A stretch of DNA of 7,251 bases, taken from Clostridia bacterium (GTDB lineage Bacteria; Bacillota_A; Clostridia; Christensenellales; Aristaeellaceae). The notes below the pieces were generated by a model, which worked only from the letters and a program-made list of their open reading frames with translations, was not told the DNA's origin and made no database searches. The stretch spans positions 1 to 7,251 of the forward strand of contig JAFQGN010000225.1 in NCBI GenBank assembly GCA_017398245.1, written 5' to 3'. The position numbers and the translations under genes are program-made. Positions 1 through 6,133 of the stretch are shown piece by piece. Within the stretch, counting starts at the first letter, position 1; each line of letters starts with the position of its first letter.

Positions 1-17
1 CCGCGTAACTCCAGGGC

Positions 18-1085
18 TCAATCGCCGACCGGAATGAGCGGATGCACGCCGTCCCAGCGGCACAGGCGCACGGTCGTATCCCAAAGCTCGCCCTTCTTGC
101 CGTGGTAGGAAACATAATAATGCCCATCGCCCAGCGCGATCAGGCCGGTGTCTCCGTGCGCGTACGTCCAGCCGGAAATCCCGCTCACATCGTCCGATTC
201 CCCGCCCGTGAGCGTCACGCACTCTCCCATCTCCGGCGGGAACACGCCCTTGAGCGCGTGCCGCACCGGCGGGACGGAAGCGTCAAACGCGTACATGGGC
301 AAATTCGGGAACTGCGGCTTCTGCCCGGGGTACACCGCAGCAAGGTATGTATTGGAATACGGGTCGTATTCCAGATTCTGTATGCCGTAGGTGGTGTTTC
401 CAGTGTAGGCATAGAGCCTGCGCAGGGGCGCGGGGCCGCTCGTGTGCATGTCCTCCTGCGAAAGCGGTCTGGCCGTTTCCTTCAATTCGGCAAGGCTGTA
501 GCACAAAAGCACCTGATAATCGTTGTCCTCGCGCTGCAGATCGAAATAGATCCCGTAGGCTACGGTGAGCACATTTTCCCCGCCCGTTTCGCCAAACATC
601 GGGCCAATGGCCGTGCCGTCGATGCCCGAGCAGCCATAGCGGTGTTCAAGAATCTTGCCATCCGGCGTTTTGACCTGCGCGGAATAATCGTCCACAACAT
701 CCTTGAGATAGGCCGCGCGCATCACGCCGTCGCGCGCCGCGTCCATATCCATGCGGTCGATCTTCGCGCCGTCGAACATGACCATGTAGAACGCGTCCGG
801 ATTCTGCGCCGCGCTGCCCAGATGGCTGAGGATCCCGCGGCCGATGGCGTCGTTCTTGTATTCCAGAGAACCGTATACCAGCCCGTCCTCCTCGCAGAAG
901 GAAAGGCAGCCCAAATGCCCGGTCAGTCCGGTCACCGTGCCCAGCACCGTGCCCTGCAGATCGGTCTTGACCAGGAGCGTTGTAAAGCTGTAGTACATCC
1001 AGCCGTTTTTGCGGTCCAGCGCGATACCCTGGCAATGCCCGCCGTTCCACGCGCCGGAATAAATCGTTTTGGGCAAATTCAGCAT
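18..1085 (-). CDS. Conserved-looking beta-propeller-like protein of unknown function
   Basis: The gene encodes 355 residues. I cannot assign it to a named family with a known activity. What can be seen is a series of short beta-strand-rich units with Gly/Asp turns, as in propeller proteins: residues about 15-54 (GGHCQGIALD then WMYYSF and LVKTDLQG), 57-77 (GHLGCLSF, LVYGSLEY), 234-252 (GIQNLEYDPYSNTYLAAVY) and 313-331 (TGLIALGDGHYYVSYHG). There is no signal peptide or membrane segment, so it is probably cytoplasmic. The ATG at 1085 follows the stop codon of the upstream hydrolase gene after one base (TGA-C-ATG), and its Shine-Dalgarno AGGAG (about 1094-1098) lies inside that gene, so translational coupling is likely. 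It is the third gene of the leftward operon. A TGGAG at 9-13, just past its stop, may be the Shine-Dalgarno of a further gene beyond the left edge. A sugar-binding or lyase-like propeller role is possible but unproven. Confidence 0.85.
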   Translation of the reverse strand: MLNLPKTIYSGAWNGGHCQGIALDRKNGWMYYSFTTLLVKTDLQGTVLGTVTGLTGHLGCLSFCEEDGLVYGSLEYKNDAIGRGILSHLGSAAQNPDAFYMVMFDGAKIDRMDMDAARDGVMRAAYLKDVVDDYSAQVKTPDGKILEHRYGCSGIDGTAIGPMFGETGGENVLTVAYGIYFDLQREDNDYQVLLCYSLAELKETARPLSQEDMHTSGPAPLRRLYAYTGNTTYGIQNLEYDPYSNTYLAAVYPGQKPQFPNLPMYAFDASVPPVRHALKGVFPPEMGECVTLTGGESDDVSGISGWTYAHGDTGLIALGDGHYYVSYHGKKGELWDTTVRLCRWDGVHPLIPVGD

Positions 1086-1086
1086 G

Positions 1087-2478
1087 TCAATCTCCTATCC
1101 TGCGCGCCCGGAGCACATCCGCGCCCTGCGCACGGTTCTCCGCAGGCGTCCAGCGCATTTCTATCGTTTCGTTTTCGAATTTCAGCTCCATCTGCTCCAC
1201 ATGCGGAGTGGAACGATACAGGCAGACCATCCGCGCGCCGCCCTCGGTCGCTTCATACGAACCGGCAAAGCGGATGCGTTCCGCGTACAGATTATCCTGC
1301 AGGCCCACCAGCTTCGGGCAGTAGCGCTTCGCGGCAAAATCGCTCTCGGCCCATTTGCCCGCGCCAAAGCGCATCTCCTGCGCCTTTTCGCCATCCTGCA
1401 TGCGCAGGACGAGCTCGCCTTCCTCCGCGCAGACGCGCAGCTGCGTCCAGCCGAATCCGTTCCATTCGCAGCGGTACAGCCCGCAAAGCGCAGAAATATC
1501 TCCGCCAGGAAGCGGCTCGTTCTCGGGCAGCCTGCCCACGCCCTTCACGCCGGAATCGATCTCCTCCGCCAGCTTCTGCACAAGCTCCACCTCGCGCTGC
1601 ATGTCCTTCACCAGCGCGCGCACGGCCACGACCGCGTTTTTCTGCGGCAGCACCATGCACAGCTGGCCGAACGCGCCGTCGCCGCGGAAGCCGTCGCCCG
1701 CATTGTTCCAGAACTGATAGCCGTAGCCGGCGCACCAATCCGGCGTACCGTTCATGCTGTTGTCGGCATGGGGCGCCTGCGCATCCTTCACCCATTCCTC
1801 GGAAAGCAGCCGCTTCCCTTCCCAGACGCCGCCCTGCAGATAGAGCACGCCCAGCTTCCAGATGTCGTCCGCGCTCAGGTGCAGCCCGATGCCGCCCTCG
1901 CTGATGCCCGCGCAGCGGTTCCAATACTGCCCGCGGATGCCCAGCGGCTCGAACAGGCGCGGCTCCAGATAATCCGCCACCGTCATCCCCGTGATCTTCT
2001 GTACGGCGGCAGAGAGGATATACGTCGCAGCGGTGTTATAGACGAACCTCTCGCCGGGCTGATACGCCGTCTTCTGCCTGAAGAACGCGCCGATCGGATC
2101 CAGCGCGCGGGAAAGGGCGGGCATCACGCAGGCGGCGTGGCCCGTGCGCATGGTGAGCAGATCGCGCACCGTCGCTTTGATCAGGTTTTCGTCGCCGCCC
2201 TGCGCCTCTTTCGGGAAAACATCGGCGATCTTCGTATCCAGCGAGAGCCTGCCCTCGTCGATAAGCATGCCAACGGCGGTCGAGCAGAACGATTTGCTCA
2301 GCGAGTACAGTTCCCCCTGATCGTAAACCGAATAGGGCTGCGGAGCGGCTTTGGCGACCACTTGCCCGTTTTTCCATACCACAACGGCCTCGATATGGTT
2401 TCCGATGGCGGCGTTTTCGCGAAAGAAGCTCTCCACCGCGAGCCCGCTCATGCCCTCATTCAAAATGTATTCCGACAT
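1087..2478 (-). CDS. Serine hydrolase of the beta-lactamase (class C/penicillin-binding) superfamily
   Basis: This is a 463-residue product counted from the ATG at 2478. Members of this family use an acylated serine to hydrolyse esters, amides or peptides. The Ser-x-x-Lys motif is SLSK at residues 59-62, in the context YSLSKSFCSTAVG. The second motif is VYNTAATY with Tyr147, and a Gly-x-Phe-Gly-Gln segment (268-272) sits where the third motif is expected. Conserved surroundings include LLTMRTGH (107-114), YQPGERFVYN (139-148) and LFEPLGI (175-181). From about residue 320 a separate beta-rich C-terminal domain follows. No signal peptide is visible, which argues against a periplasmic or secreted beta-lactamase and for a cytoplasmic esterase, amidase or peptidase. 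Three residues longer in effect is an in-frame GTG at 2484, but it abuts the Shine-Dalgarno and is rejected as the start. The gene lies between the GH2 gene (12-nt gap) and the propeller-like gene (1-nt gap). Substrate is unknown; antibiotic resistance is unlikely. Confidence 0.9.
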   Translation of the reverse strand: MSEYILNEGMSGLAVESFFRENAAIGNHIEAVVVWKNGQVVAKAAPQPYSVYDQGELYSLSKSFCSTAVGMLIDEGRLSLDTKIADVFPKEAQGGDENLIKATVRDLLTMRTGHAACVMPALSRALDPIGAFFRQKTAYQPGERFVYNTAATYILSAAVQKITGMTVADYLEPRLFEPLGIRGQYWNRCAGISEGGIGLHLSADDIWKLGVLYLQGGVWEGKRLLSEEWVKDAQAPHADNSMNGTPDWCAGYGYQFWNNAGDGFRGDGAFGQLCMVLPQKNAVVAVRALVKDMQREVELVQKLAEEIDSGVKGVGRLPENEPLPGGDISALCGLYRCEWNGFGWTQLRVCAEEGELVLRMQDGEKAQEMRFGAGKWAESDFAAKRYCPKLVGLQDNLYAERIRFAGSYEATEGGARMVCLYRSTPHVEQMELKFENETIEMRWTPAENRAQGADVLRARRIGD

Positions 2479-2484
2479 TCGCAC

Positions 2485-2492
2485 CCTCCTTT
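2485..2492 (-). promoter_or_regulatory. Shine-Dalgarno that fixes the serine hydrolase start
   Basis: The minus strand reads AAAGGAGG here and overlaps the TAA stop of the GH2 gene (2491-2493). The spacing to the ATG at 2478 is 6 nt, which is ideal. The in-frame GTG at 2484 begins immediately after the motif and would have no spacer. The overlap of stop codon and ribosome site suggests coupled translation of the two genes. Confidence 0.85.
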
Positions 2493-4788
2493 ACGGCAGC
2501 TCGTCTATCTTCTTTGCCCATGCGTGCATCTGCGCGGCGGAGAAGGCCGGGAACCCGGCGATATAATAATTGCCGAAGGTCTCGCCCTGCGTTTCACAAT
2601 AGAGCAGATACAGCTTCTTTTCGCCCGGGTTCACGCGCAGCGTGGCCACGGTCTGGTTCTCGTTGGGCTTCACTTCGGTCATGCCCGCGCGCAGGATGCG
2701 GCCGGTATCGCCGTCCACCACGCGCCAGCGCACCTTGCCCGCAAATTCGCCGTCGTTGCCCAGAACCACGTCCTGCGTCCAATCGCGCAGCTCGTCCATC
2801 ATCAGGCAAAGCGGCCTCTGCACGCGCTTGATCACATCATACGCGCGCTTTTTATCGAAATAGTAATCCACCACCGCGTCGGAGATCTGCGGCCAGCCGT
2901 CCAGCAGATTCCACCAGATGATGCCCGTGCGCCTCCACTTTTTCATGCGGGCGCGCTCGATAAAGAACTTTTTGGCCTCCGCCTGCGAGCACTGCGAAAG
3001 GAAGGAGAACTCCTCCAGCGTGTCCGGCTCCTCGCCAAAGAGAATCTTCACCTGGTCGGCCATCAGCCTATTTCTATCGTAGCCGCGGGAATGGGCCGTA
3101 TATTCGGTATTGTGCACGCGCCAGAAATCGTTGTCCATGGGCCAGAGGGAATCCTCCGGGATATATTTCGCCAGCGATTCAGGCGACGGGCAGCCGTGAT
3201 AGCCGCATTCGGAGATAAAATGCGCCTTGCTGTCCTTATAGAATTCGCTCTTATACCACGCCCTTGCGCCCCAGTTGTGCTGCTCGGGCACGTCGTACTG
3301 CGCGATGCCAGGCTCGATATAGGGCGAGGAGGGCAAAAACACGCGGTAAGGGTCGTGCGCGCGCACAACCTGCGGCAGCACCTCGCGCGTGATGGCGTTG
3401 TAGCGGCTGCCCACAGGCATGCCGGACATGGCCAGCCCCTCGTCCACCTCGTTATCGCCGGCCCAGAGCAGAATGCTCGCATGGTTGCGCAGCTTTTTAA
3501 CGACGGAGACGGCCTCTTTTTCGATCACGTCATAGAACTTCTGCACCTGCGGGTACACGGCGCAGCCCATGCCGAAATCCTGCCAGACCATGATACCCTC
3601 GCGGTCGCACAGGTCAAAGAAGGCATGGTCTTCATACACATTTCCGCCCCAGCAGCGCACGATATTGCAGCCGATATCGGAAAGCAGTTCCACGGCCTTC
3701 GCCACGCGCTTCGCATCGCGGCTGTGCATGGCATCCAGCGGCACCCAGTTGGAGCCCTTGGCAAAAATATCCACATGGTTCACGCGGAATCTGAACTCGC
3801 CCTCGTCGCCCGGGGCCATTTTGTGTACAAGCTCCGCCACGCGCAGGCCGATATGCTCGGTCTTTTCGTCCAGCAGCTTGCCGTCCTTCCACAGGCTCAG
3901 CGTCACTTCGTACAAATTTGCCTTGCCGTAGCCCTTGGGCCACCAGAGCTTCGCGTCCGGCACCTGCACGCCGAAGGAACCGGCGGTGAACAGCGCGTCC
4001 GCCTCCGCCTCGAACCGGCGCTCGACCAGCTCGTACCCGGAGGAGATCCAGTTGCCCTCCAGCTTCACCTTGTACCCTTCCAGAGAGCCATCGTCCGTAG
4101 CAAAGCGCCAGCGGCACAGCACGTTTGCAGAGCCGTCGGCGTTCACGGCCGTGGTGGCGTAATAGCTTTCTGTGATGCGGGCGTACGTGCGCTCGATCAG
4201 CTCCACCCCGCGCCAGAGCCCCGCGCTTGGGAAGCGCGGCATGATATCCCAGCCGAAGGAATGCGCAGGCTTCCTTTGCCACACGTATTCGTCGTGCCCG
4301 TCGTTCCCGCGCACGGCGGCGGGGTACTCCTCTTCCCTCGCCCTGTTTGCCGCAGAACGGATGACCACCTCGATCGTGTTCTTTCCCCCGCGCACAATCG
4401 CGTCGCTCACGTCAAACTCCCATTCGATGAGCATGTTGTCGGTTTCGCCCACCTGCTTGCCGTTCACATACACCTTCGCGTACGTGTTCACGCCGCAAAG
4501 GCGCAAAACGGCCTGCTGCGGGGCATAATTCTCCGGCAGGTCGAACTCGCGGGAGTATTTCCACTTATAAAACTCGTATTTGCGGAACGCGTACAGGTTA
4601 TCGCCAAAGAACGGTTCAGGCTCGACGCCCGCCGCGTGCAGGTCGAGCTCCACATTGCCGGGCACCTGCGCCTCGATCGCGGGCGCGTCTGCCGGGAATT
4701 CCTGTCCGCCCGGGATCCATTTGGTCTCCGGGGCATATTGCAGCGTCCAAACGCCGTTCAGACTCTTGATCTTTTCCAATATATCCAC
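2491..4788 (-). CDS. Glycoside hydrolase family 2 enzyme, beta-mannosidase-like
   Basis: The 765-residue product should remove a sugar, probably a beta-linked mannose, from the non-reducing end of an oligosaccharide or glycoside by the retaining double-displacement mechanism. The N-terminal jelly-roll (about 1-200) has the family PGNVELDLHAAG segment (43-54), the WKYSREFDLP strand (76-85) and the VNTYAKVYVNGKQVG loop (100-114). An immunoglobulin-like domain follows (about 205-320). The TIM barrel (about 335-660) opens with FAKGSNWVPLDA (342-353) and contains RCWGGNVYE (378-386) and VWQDFGMGCAVYP (401-413). The acid/base is Glu447 in WAGDNE and the nucleophile is Glu527 in ISECGY. WNLLDGWPQISDAVVDYY (626-643) is the late-barrel aromatic segment. 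There is no signal peptide, so it probably acts in the cytoplasm on imported substrate. It is slightly shorter than typical beta-mannosidases of about 800 or more residues. The start is GTG at 4788; a TTG three codons later (4779) is a plausible alternative. It is the first gene of the leftward operon. Exact specificity (mannoside, glucosaminide or another) cannot be read from sequence. Confidence 0.92.
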   Translation of the reverse strand: MDILEKIKSLNGVWTLQYAPETKWIPGGQEFPADAPAIEAQVPGNVELDLHAAGVEPEPFFGDNLYAFRKYEFYKWKYSREFDLPENYAPQQAVLRLCGVNTYAKVYVNGKQVGETDNMLIEWEFDVSDAIVRGGKNTIEVVIRSAANRAREEEYPAAVRGNDGHDEYVWQRKPAHSFGWDIMPRFPSAGLWRGVELIERTYARITESYYATTAVNADGSANVLCRWRFATDDGSLEGYKVKLEGNWISSGYELVERRFEAEADALFTAGSFGVQVPDAKLWWPKGYGKANLYEVTLSLWKDGKLLDEKTEHIGLRVAELVHKMAPGDEGEFRFRVNHVDIFAKGSNWVPLDAMHSRDAKRVAKAVELLSDIGCNIVRCWGGNVYEDHAFFDLCDREGIMVWQDFGMGCAVYPQVQKFYDVIEKEAVSVVKKLRNHASILLWAGDNEVDEGLAMSGMPVGSRYNAITREVLPQVVRAHDPYRVFLPSSPYIEPGIAQYDVPEQHNWGARAWYKSEFYKDSKAHFISECGYHGCPSPESLAKYIPEDSLWPMDNDFWRVHNTEYTAHSRGYDRNRLMADQVKILFGEEPDTLEEFSFLSQCSQAEAKKFFIERARMKKWRRTGIIWWNLLDGWPQISDAVVDYYFDKKRAYDVIKRVQRPLCLMMDELRDWTQDVVLGNDGEFAGKVRWRVVDGDTGRILRAGMTEVKPNENQTVATLRVNPGEKKLYLLYCETQGETFGNYYIAGFPAFSAAQMHAWAKKIDELP

Positions 4789-4817
4789 ACCCTTTCCGTG
4801 TCGGGTCCGTTGCCCTC

Positions 4818-4826
4818 AGTATAGCA
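4818..4826 (-). promoter_or_regulatory. Candidate extended -10 promoter of the leftward GH2 operon
   Basis: The minus strand reads TGCTATACT: a TATACT -10 hexamer (4823-4818) preceded by the TGn extension. At 17-bp spacing the -35 position holds only TTCCCC (3 of 6 matches to consensus), which is usual for extended -10 promoters. Predicted transcription start is near 4811, giving a leader of about 20-25 nt before the GTG at 4788. The weak -35 lies inside the right-hand side of a long dyad (4839-4880). Assignment is by motif only. Confidence 0.6.
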
Positions 4827-4838
4827 CTTTTGAGAACG

Positions 4839-4880
4839 GCGGGGAATCCTTTTCATCCGAAGAAGAAAAGGGTTCCCCGC
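4839..4880. repeat. Long inverted repeat beside the GH2 operon promoter
   Basis: The arms 4839-4854 and 4865-4880 pair over 16 bp with a single T-G wobble (4847 with 4872) around a 10-nt loop. Neither strand has a T-run after the stem, so it does not look like an intrinsic terminator. Its left arm covers the -35 position of the leftward promoter, so it could be an operator or a cruciform-forming element. Its right arm, GAAAAGGGTTCCCCGC, resembles the sequence at 5141-5158, which suggests it is an end of a dispersed repeat. Confidence 0.75.
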
Positions 4881-5037
4881 ACCCCTCCTAAAAGAAGTCA
4901 TTTAGGAAGTTATTTGGGCAAATCATCAAAAAAACCCTTCGGAAGAAAGTGATTTCCTGTCTACCGAACGGTAGCTTAATCCTAATAGAATACCTCTTTT
5001 CGCCCAAATCGGTTTCTTTTTAGAGGGAGCTCGGGGG
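4873..5037. repeat. Imperfect inverted-repeat unit, MITE-like, non-coding
   Basis: The left end (CCCCGCACCCCTCCTAAAAG, 4875-4894) is an imperfect inverted copy of the right end at about 5015-5037 (reverse complement begins CCCCCGAGCTCCCTCTAAAA). Inside them a second pair, ATTTGGGC at 4912-4919 and GCCCAAAT at 5002-5009, is a perfect 8-bp inverted repeat around nearly the same centre, and a small perfect dyad lies at 4961-4974. The interior is AT-richer than the surrounding genes and has no credible reading frame. Concentric inverted repeats of about 165 bp suggest a small non-autonomous element; only copy-number data could prove it. Confidence 0.5.
4961..4974. promoter_or_regulatory. Perfect 14-bp dyad, candidate operator
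   Basis: CTACCGAACGGTAG is two perfect 6-bp half-sites separated by AA. Short perfect dyads of this shape are typical binding sites for dimeric helix-turn-helix regulators such as the TetR family. It lies between the divergent operons but about 145 nt upstream of the leftward -10 and 240 nt upstream of the rightward -10, so direct control is uncertain. It may instead be the central stem of the surrounding inverted-repeat unit. No regulator gene is in the window. Confidence 0.35.
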
Positions 5038-5157
5038 AGGACCTTAAGGTTGCGAAACCCATAGGTTTCGCAAGTCGGCCTTCGGGCCGACCGCCGACGG
5101 CTGAATCAAAGATTCAGGCGCGGCGCCGTCTTTTCCTAAAGAAAAAGGTCTCCCCCG
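5032..5157. repeat. Cloverleaf-like palindromic element with three internal hairpins
   Basis: A closing stem joins 5032-5043 to 5147-5157 (CGGGGGAG-G-ACC with GGTCTCCCCCG, 11 pairs and one bulged base). Inside it are three successive hairpins: a perfect 10-bp stem at 5050-5059/5064-5073 with a 4-nt loop; a perfect 7-bp stem at 5074-5080/5085-5091 with a UUCG loop; and a perfect 7-bp stem at 5101-5107/5111-5117 with an AAA loop, extended by CGCCG/CGGCG at 5092-5096/5121-5125. The short palindrome ACCTTAAGGT (5041-5050) overlaps the first junction. No T-run follows on either strand, so it is not an obvious terminator. It could be a REP/MITE-type repeat or a structured RNA; I do not recognise it as a known riboswitch. 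Confidence 0.7.
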
Positions 5158-5186
5158 CAAAAACACCGTCTCCTCGTCAAAACCCA

Positions 5187-5216
5187 TTGCGCCGGCCCCG
5201 CGGCATCGTGTACAAT
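5187..5216 (+). promoter_or_regulatory. Candidate promoter of the rightward isomerase operon
   Basis: A good -10 hexamer, TACAAT (5211-5216), lies 18 bp after a weak -35, TTGCGC (5187-5192). Predicted transcription start is near 5223, giving a leader of about 25 nt. The promoter begins about 30 bp after the cloverleaf-like element ends, so that element would be outside the transcript from this promoter. Confidence 0.5.
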
Positions 5217-5248
5217 GTATATATCATCCGGCCAAGGAGGGAACGCAC

Positions 5249-6133
5249 ATGCGCATCGGCCTGTGTACGACCGATTTCAAAGACGCCATGCCCGCGGCGC
5301 AGCTTTTTGCCAAAATGAAGGCCATGGGCTATGAAACCACCCAGCTCGCCTTCCGCTCGGTCAGCGAATGCAATTTTACCGAAGATAACCAGATCGAGAT
5401 TCCCGAAAGCGTATCGGAAGAAGCGATCGCCGCCATCCTCGCCGCTTCCAATGAAACCGGCGTCGATATCAGCGCGGTGAACGGCACATGGAATATGGCC
5501 CACCCGGACAAAGCCGTGCGCGAGGAAGGCCTGCGCCGCTTCCCCGGCTTCTGCAAGGCGGTCAGGGCCGTCGGCGCGCCGATCGTCAGCCTGTGCAGCG
5601 GCTCGCGCAGCCTCGAGGGCCTGTGGCGGTATCACCCGGAAACGCAAAGCGACGAAGCATGGGCCGACATGGCCGAAAGCATGAAGCGCGCGGCGAAGAT
5701 CGCCGAGGAATACGGGCTCATTCTTGCCATCGAGACCGAGGCGAACAATACCATCGACACGCCGGAAAAGGCACGGCGCATCATGGACGAGACCGGCTCC
5801 CCTGCGCTCAAAATGATCCTCGATTGCGCAAACCTCTTCCACCCGGGCACAGCTTCGCCCGAGACCATGCGCCCGACCATCGACTGCGCCATGCGCGAAT
5901 TCGGCAAGGACGTCGTCATCGCCCACGGCAAGGACATCCGCCCGTCCGAAGGCATCGATTTTTGCGGCACGGGCTTTGGCATCGTGGATTTCCCCTATAT
6001 GGTCCAGAAACTTACCGAGGCCGGTTTCAGCGGCGTCATGGCCCTGCACGGCATTTATAAGGAAGACGACATGCCCATCTGCCTTGAATTCATGAAAAAC
6101 GCCATCGCGCAGGCGCGAAAGGAGCACGAATGA
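5249..6133 (+). CDS. Sugar phosphate isomerase/epimerase-like TIM-barrel protein
   Basis: The 294-residue product belongs to the xylose isomerase-like/AP endonuclease 2 TIM-barrel group, whose members isomerise, epimerise or dehydrate sugars and inositols using a divalent metal. The protein opens with MRIGLCTTDF as the first beta strand and spans a single barrel. Likely metal ligands are Glu162 or Glu164 in LAIETEANN, Asp192 in MILDCANLF and His226 in the IAHGKD motif (H-x-K-D). GTGFGIVDFPYMVQKLTEAG (241-260) is a typical C-terminal segment. At the last strand, where many relatives have a ligand Glu, it has His267 in ALHGIY; this is also seen in some related proteins. The start is ATG at 5249 with AGGAGG (5235-5240) 8 nt upstream. 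It is the first gene of the rightward operon and overlaps the next by 4 nt. It most likely processes a sugar released or imported by this locus; the exact substrate is unknown. Confidence 0.88.
   Translation: MRIGLCTTDFKDAMPAAQLFAKMKAMGYETTQLAFRSVSECNFTEDNQIEIPESVSEEAIAAILAASNETGVDISAVNGTWNMAHPDKAVREEGLRRFPGFCKAVRAVGAPIVSLCSGSRSLEGLWRYHPETQSDEAWADMAESMKRAAKIAEEYGLILAIETEANNTIDTPEKARRIMDETGSPALKMILDCANLFHPGTASPETMRPTIDCAMREFGKDVVIAHGKDIRPSEGIDFCGTGFGIVDFPYMVQKLTEAGFSGVMALHGIYKEDDMPICLEFMKNAIAQARKEHE

Noticed and set aside
42..1904. Plus-strand open frame of 620 codons antisense to the propeller-like and hydrolase genes
   Set aside because: It is opposite two well-supported genes, becomes a low-complexity Arg/Pro/Ala/Ser sequence and has no family features.
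1087..2478. Antibiotic-resistance beta-lactamase
   Set aside because: It has the superfamily serine motif but no signal peptide and no KTG triad, and it sits in a carbohydrate-type operon; a general esterase/amidase/peptidase call is safer.
1069..4824. Very long plus-strand open frame (1251 codons) antisense to the GH2 and serine hydrolase genes
   Set aside because: The minus-strand frames carry intact catalytic motifs, good ribosome sites and tight operon spacing. The antisense product is rich in His, Ala, Arg and Leu with no recognisable domain, as expected when GC-rich third codon positions suppress stops on the other strand.
4839..4880. Intrinsic terminator reading of the long stem
   Set aside because: No T-run follows on either strand, and it lies upstream of both divergent genes rather than at a gene end.
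5032..5157. tRNA gene reading of the cloverleaf-like fold
   Set aside because: Stem lengths (11, 10, 7, 7 bp), the UUCG loop and the absence of tRNA D-loop, anticodon-loop and T-loop sequences do not fit a tRNA.
4839..5158. CRISPR array in the repeat-rich gap
   Set aside because: The repeats are inverted, few and irregular in spacing; there are no regularly spaced direct repeats or cas genes.
5177..6127. Minus-strand open frame of 316 codons antisense to the isomerase gene
   Set aside because: The plus-strand gene has a perfect Shine-Dalgarno and family motifs. The antisense frame has composition typical of GC-driven shadows.
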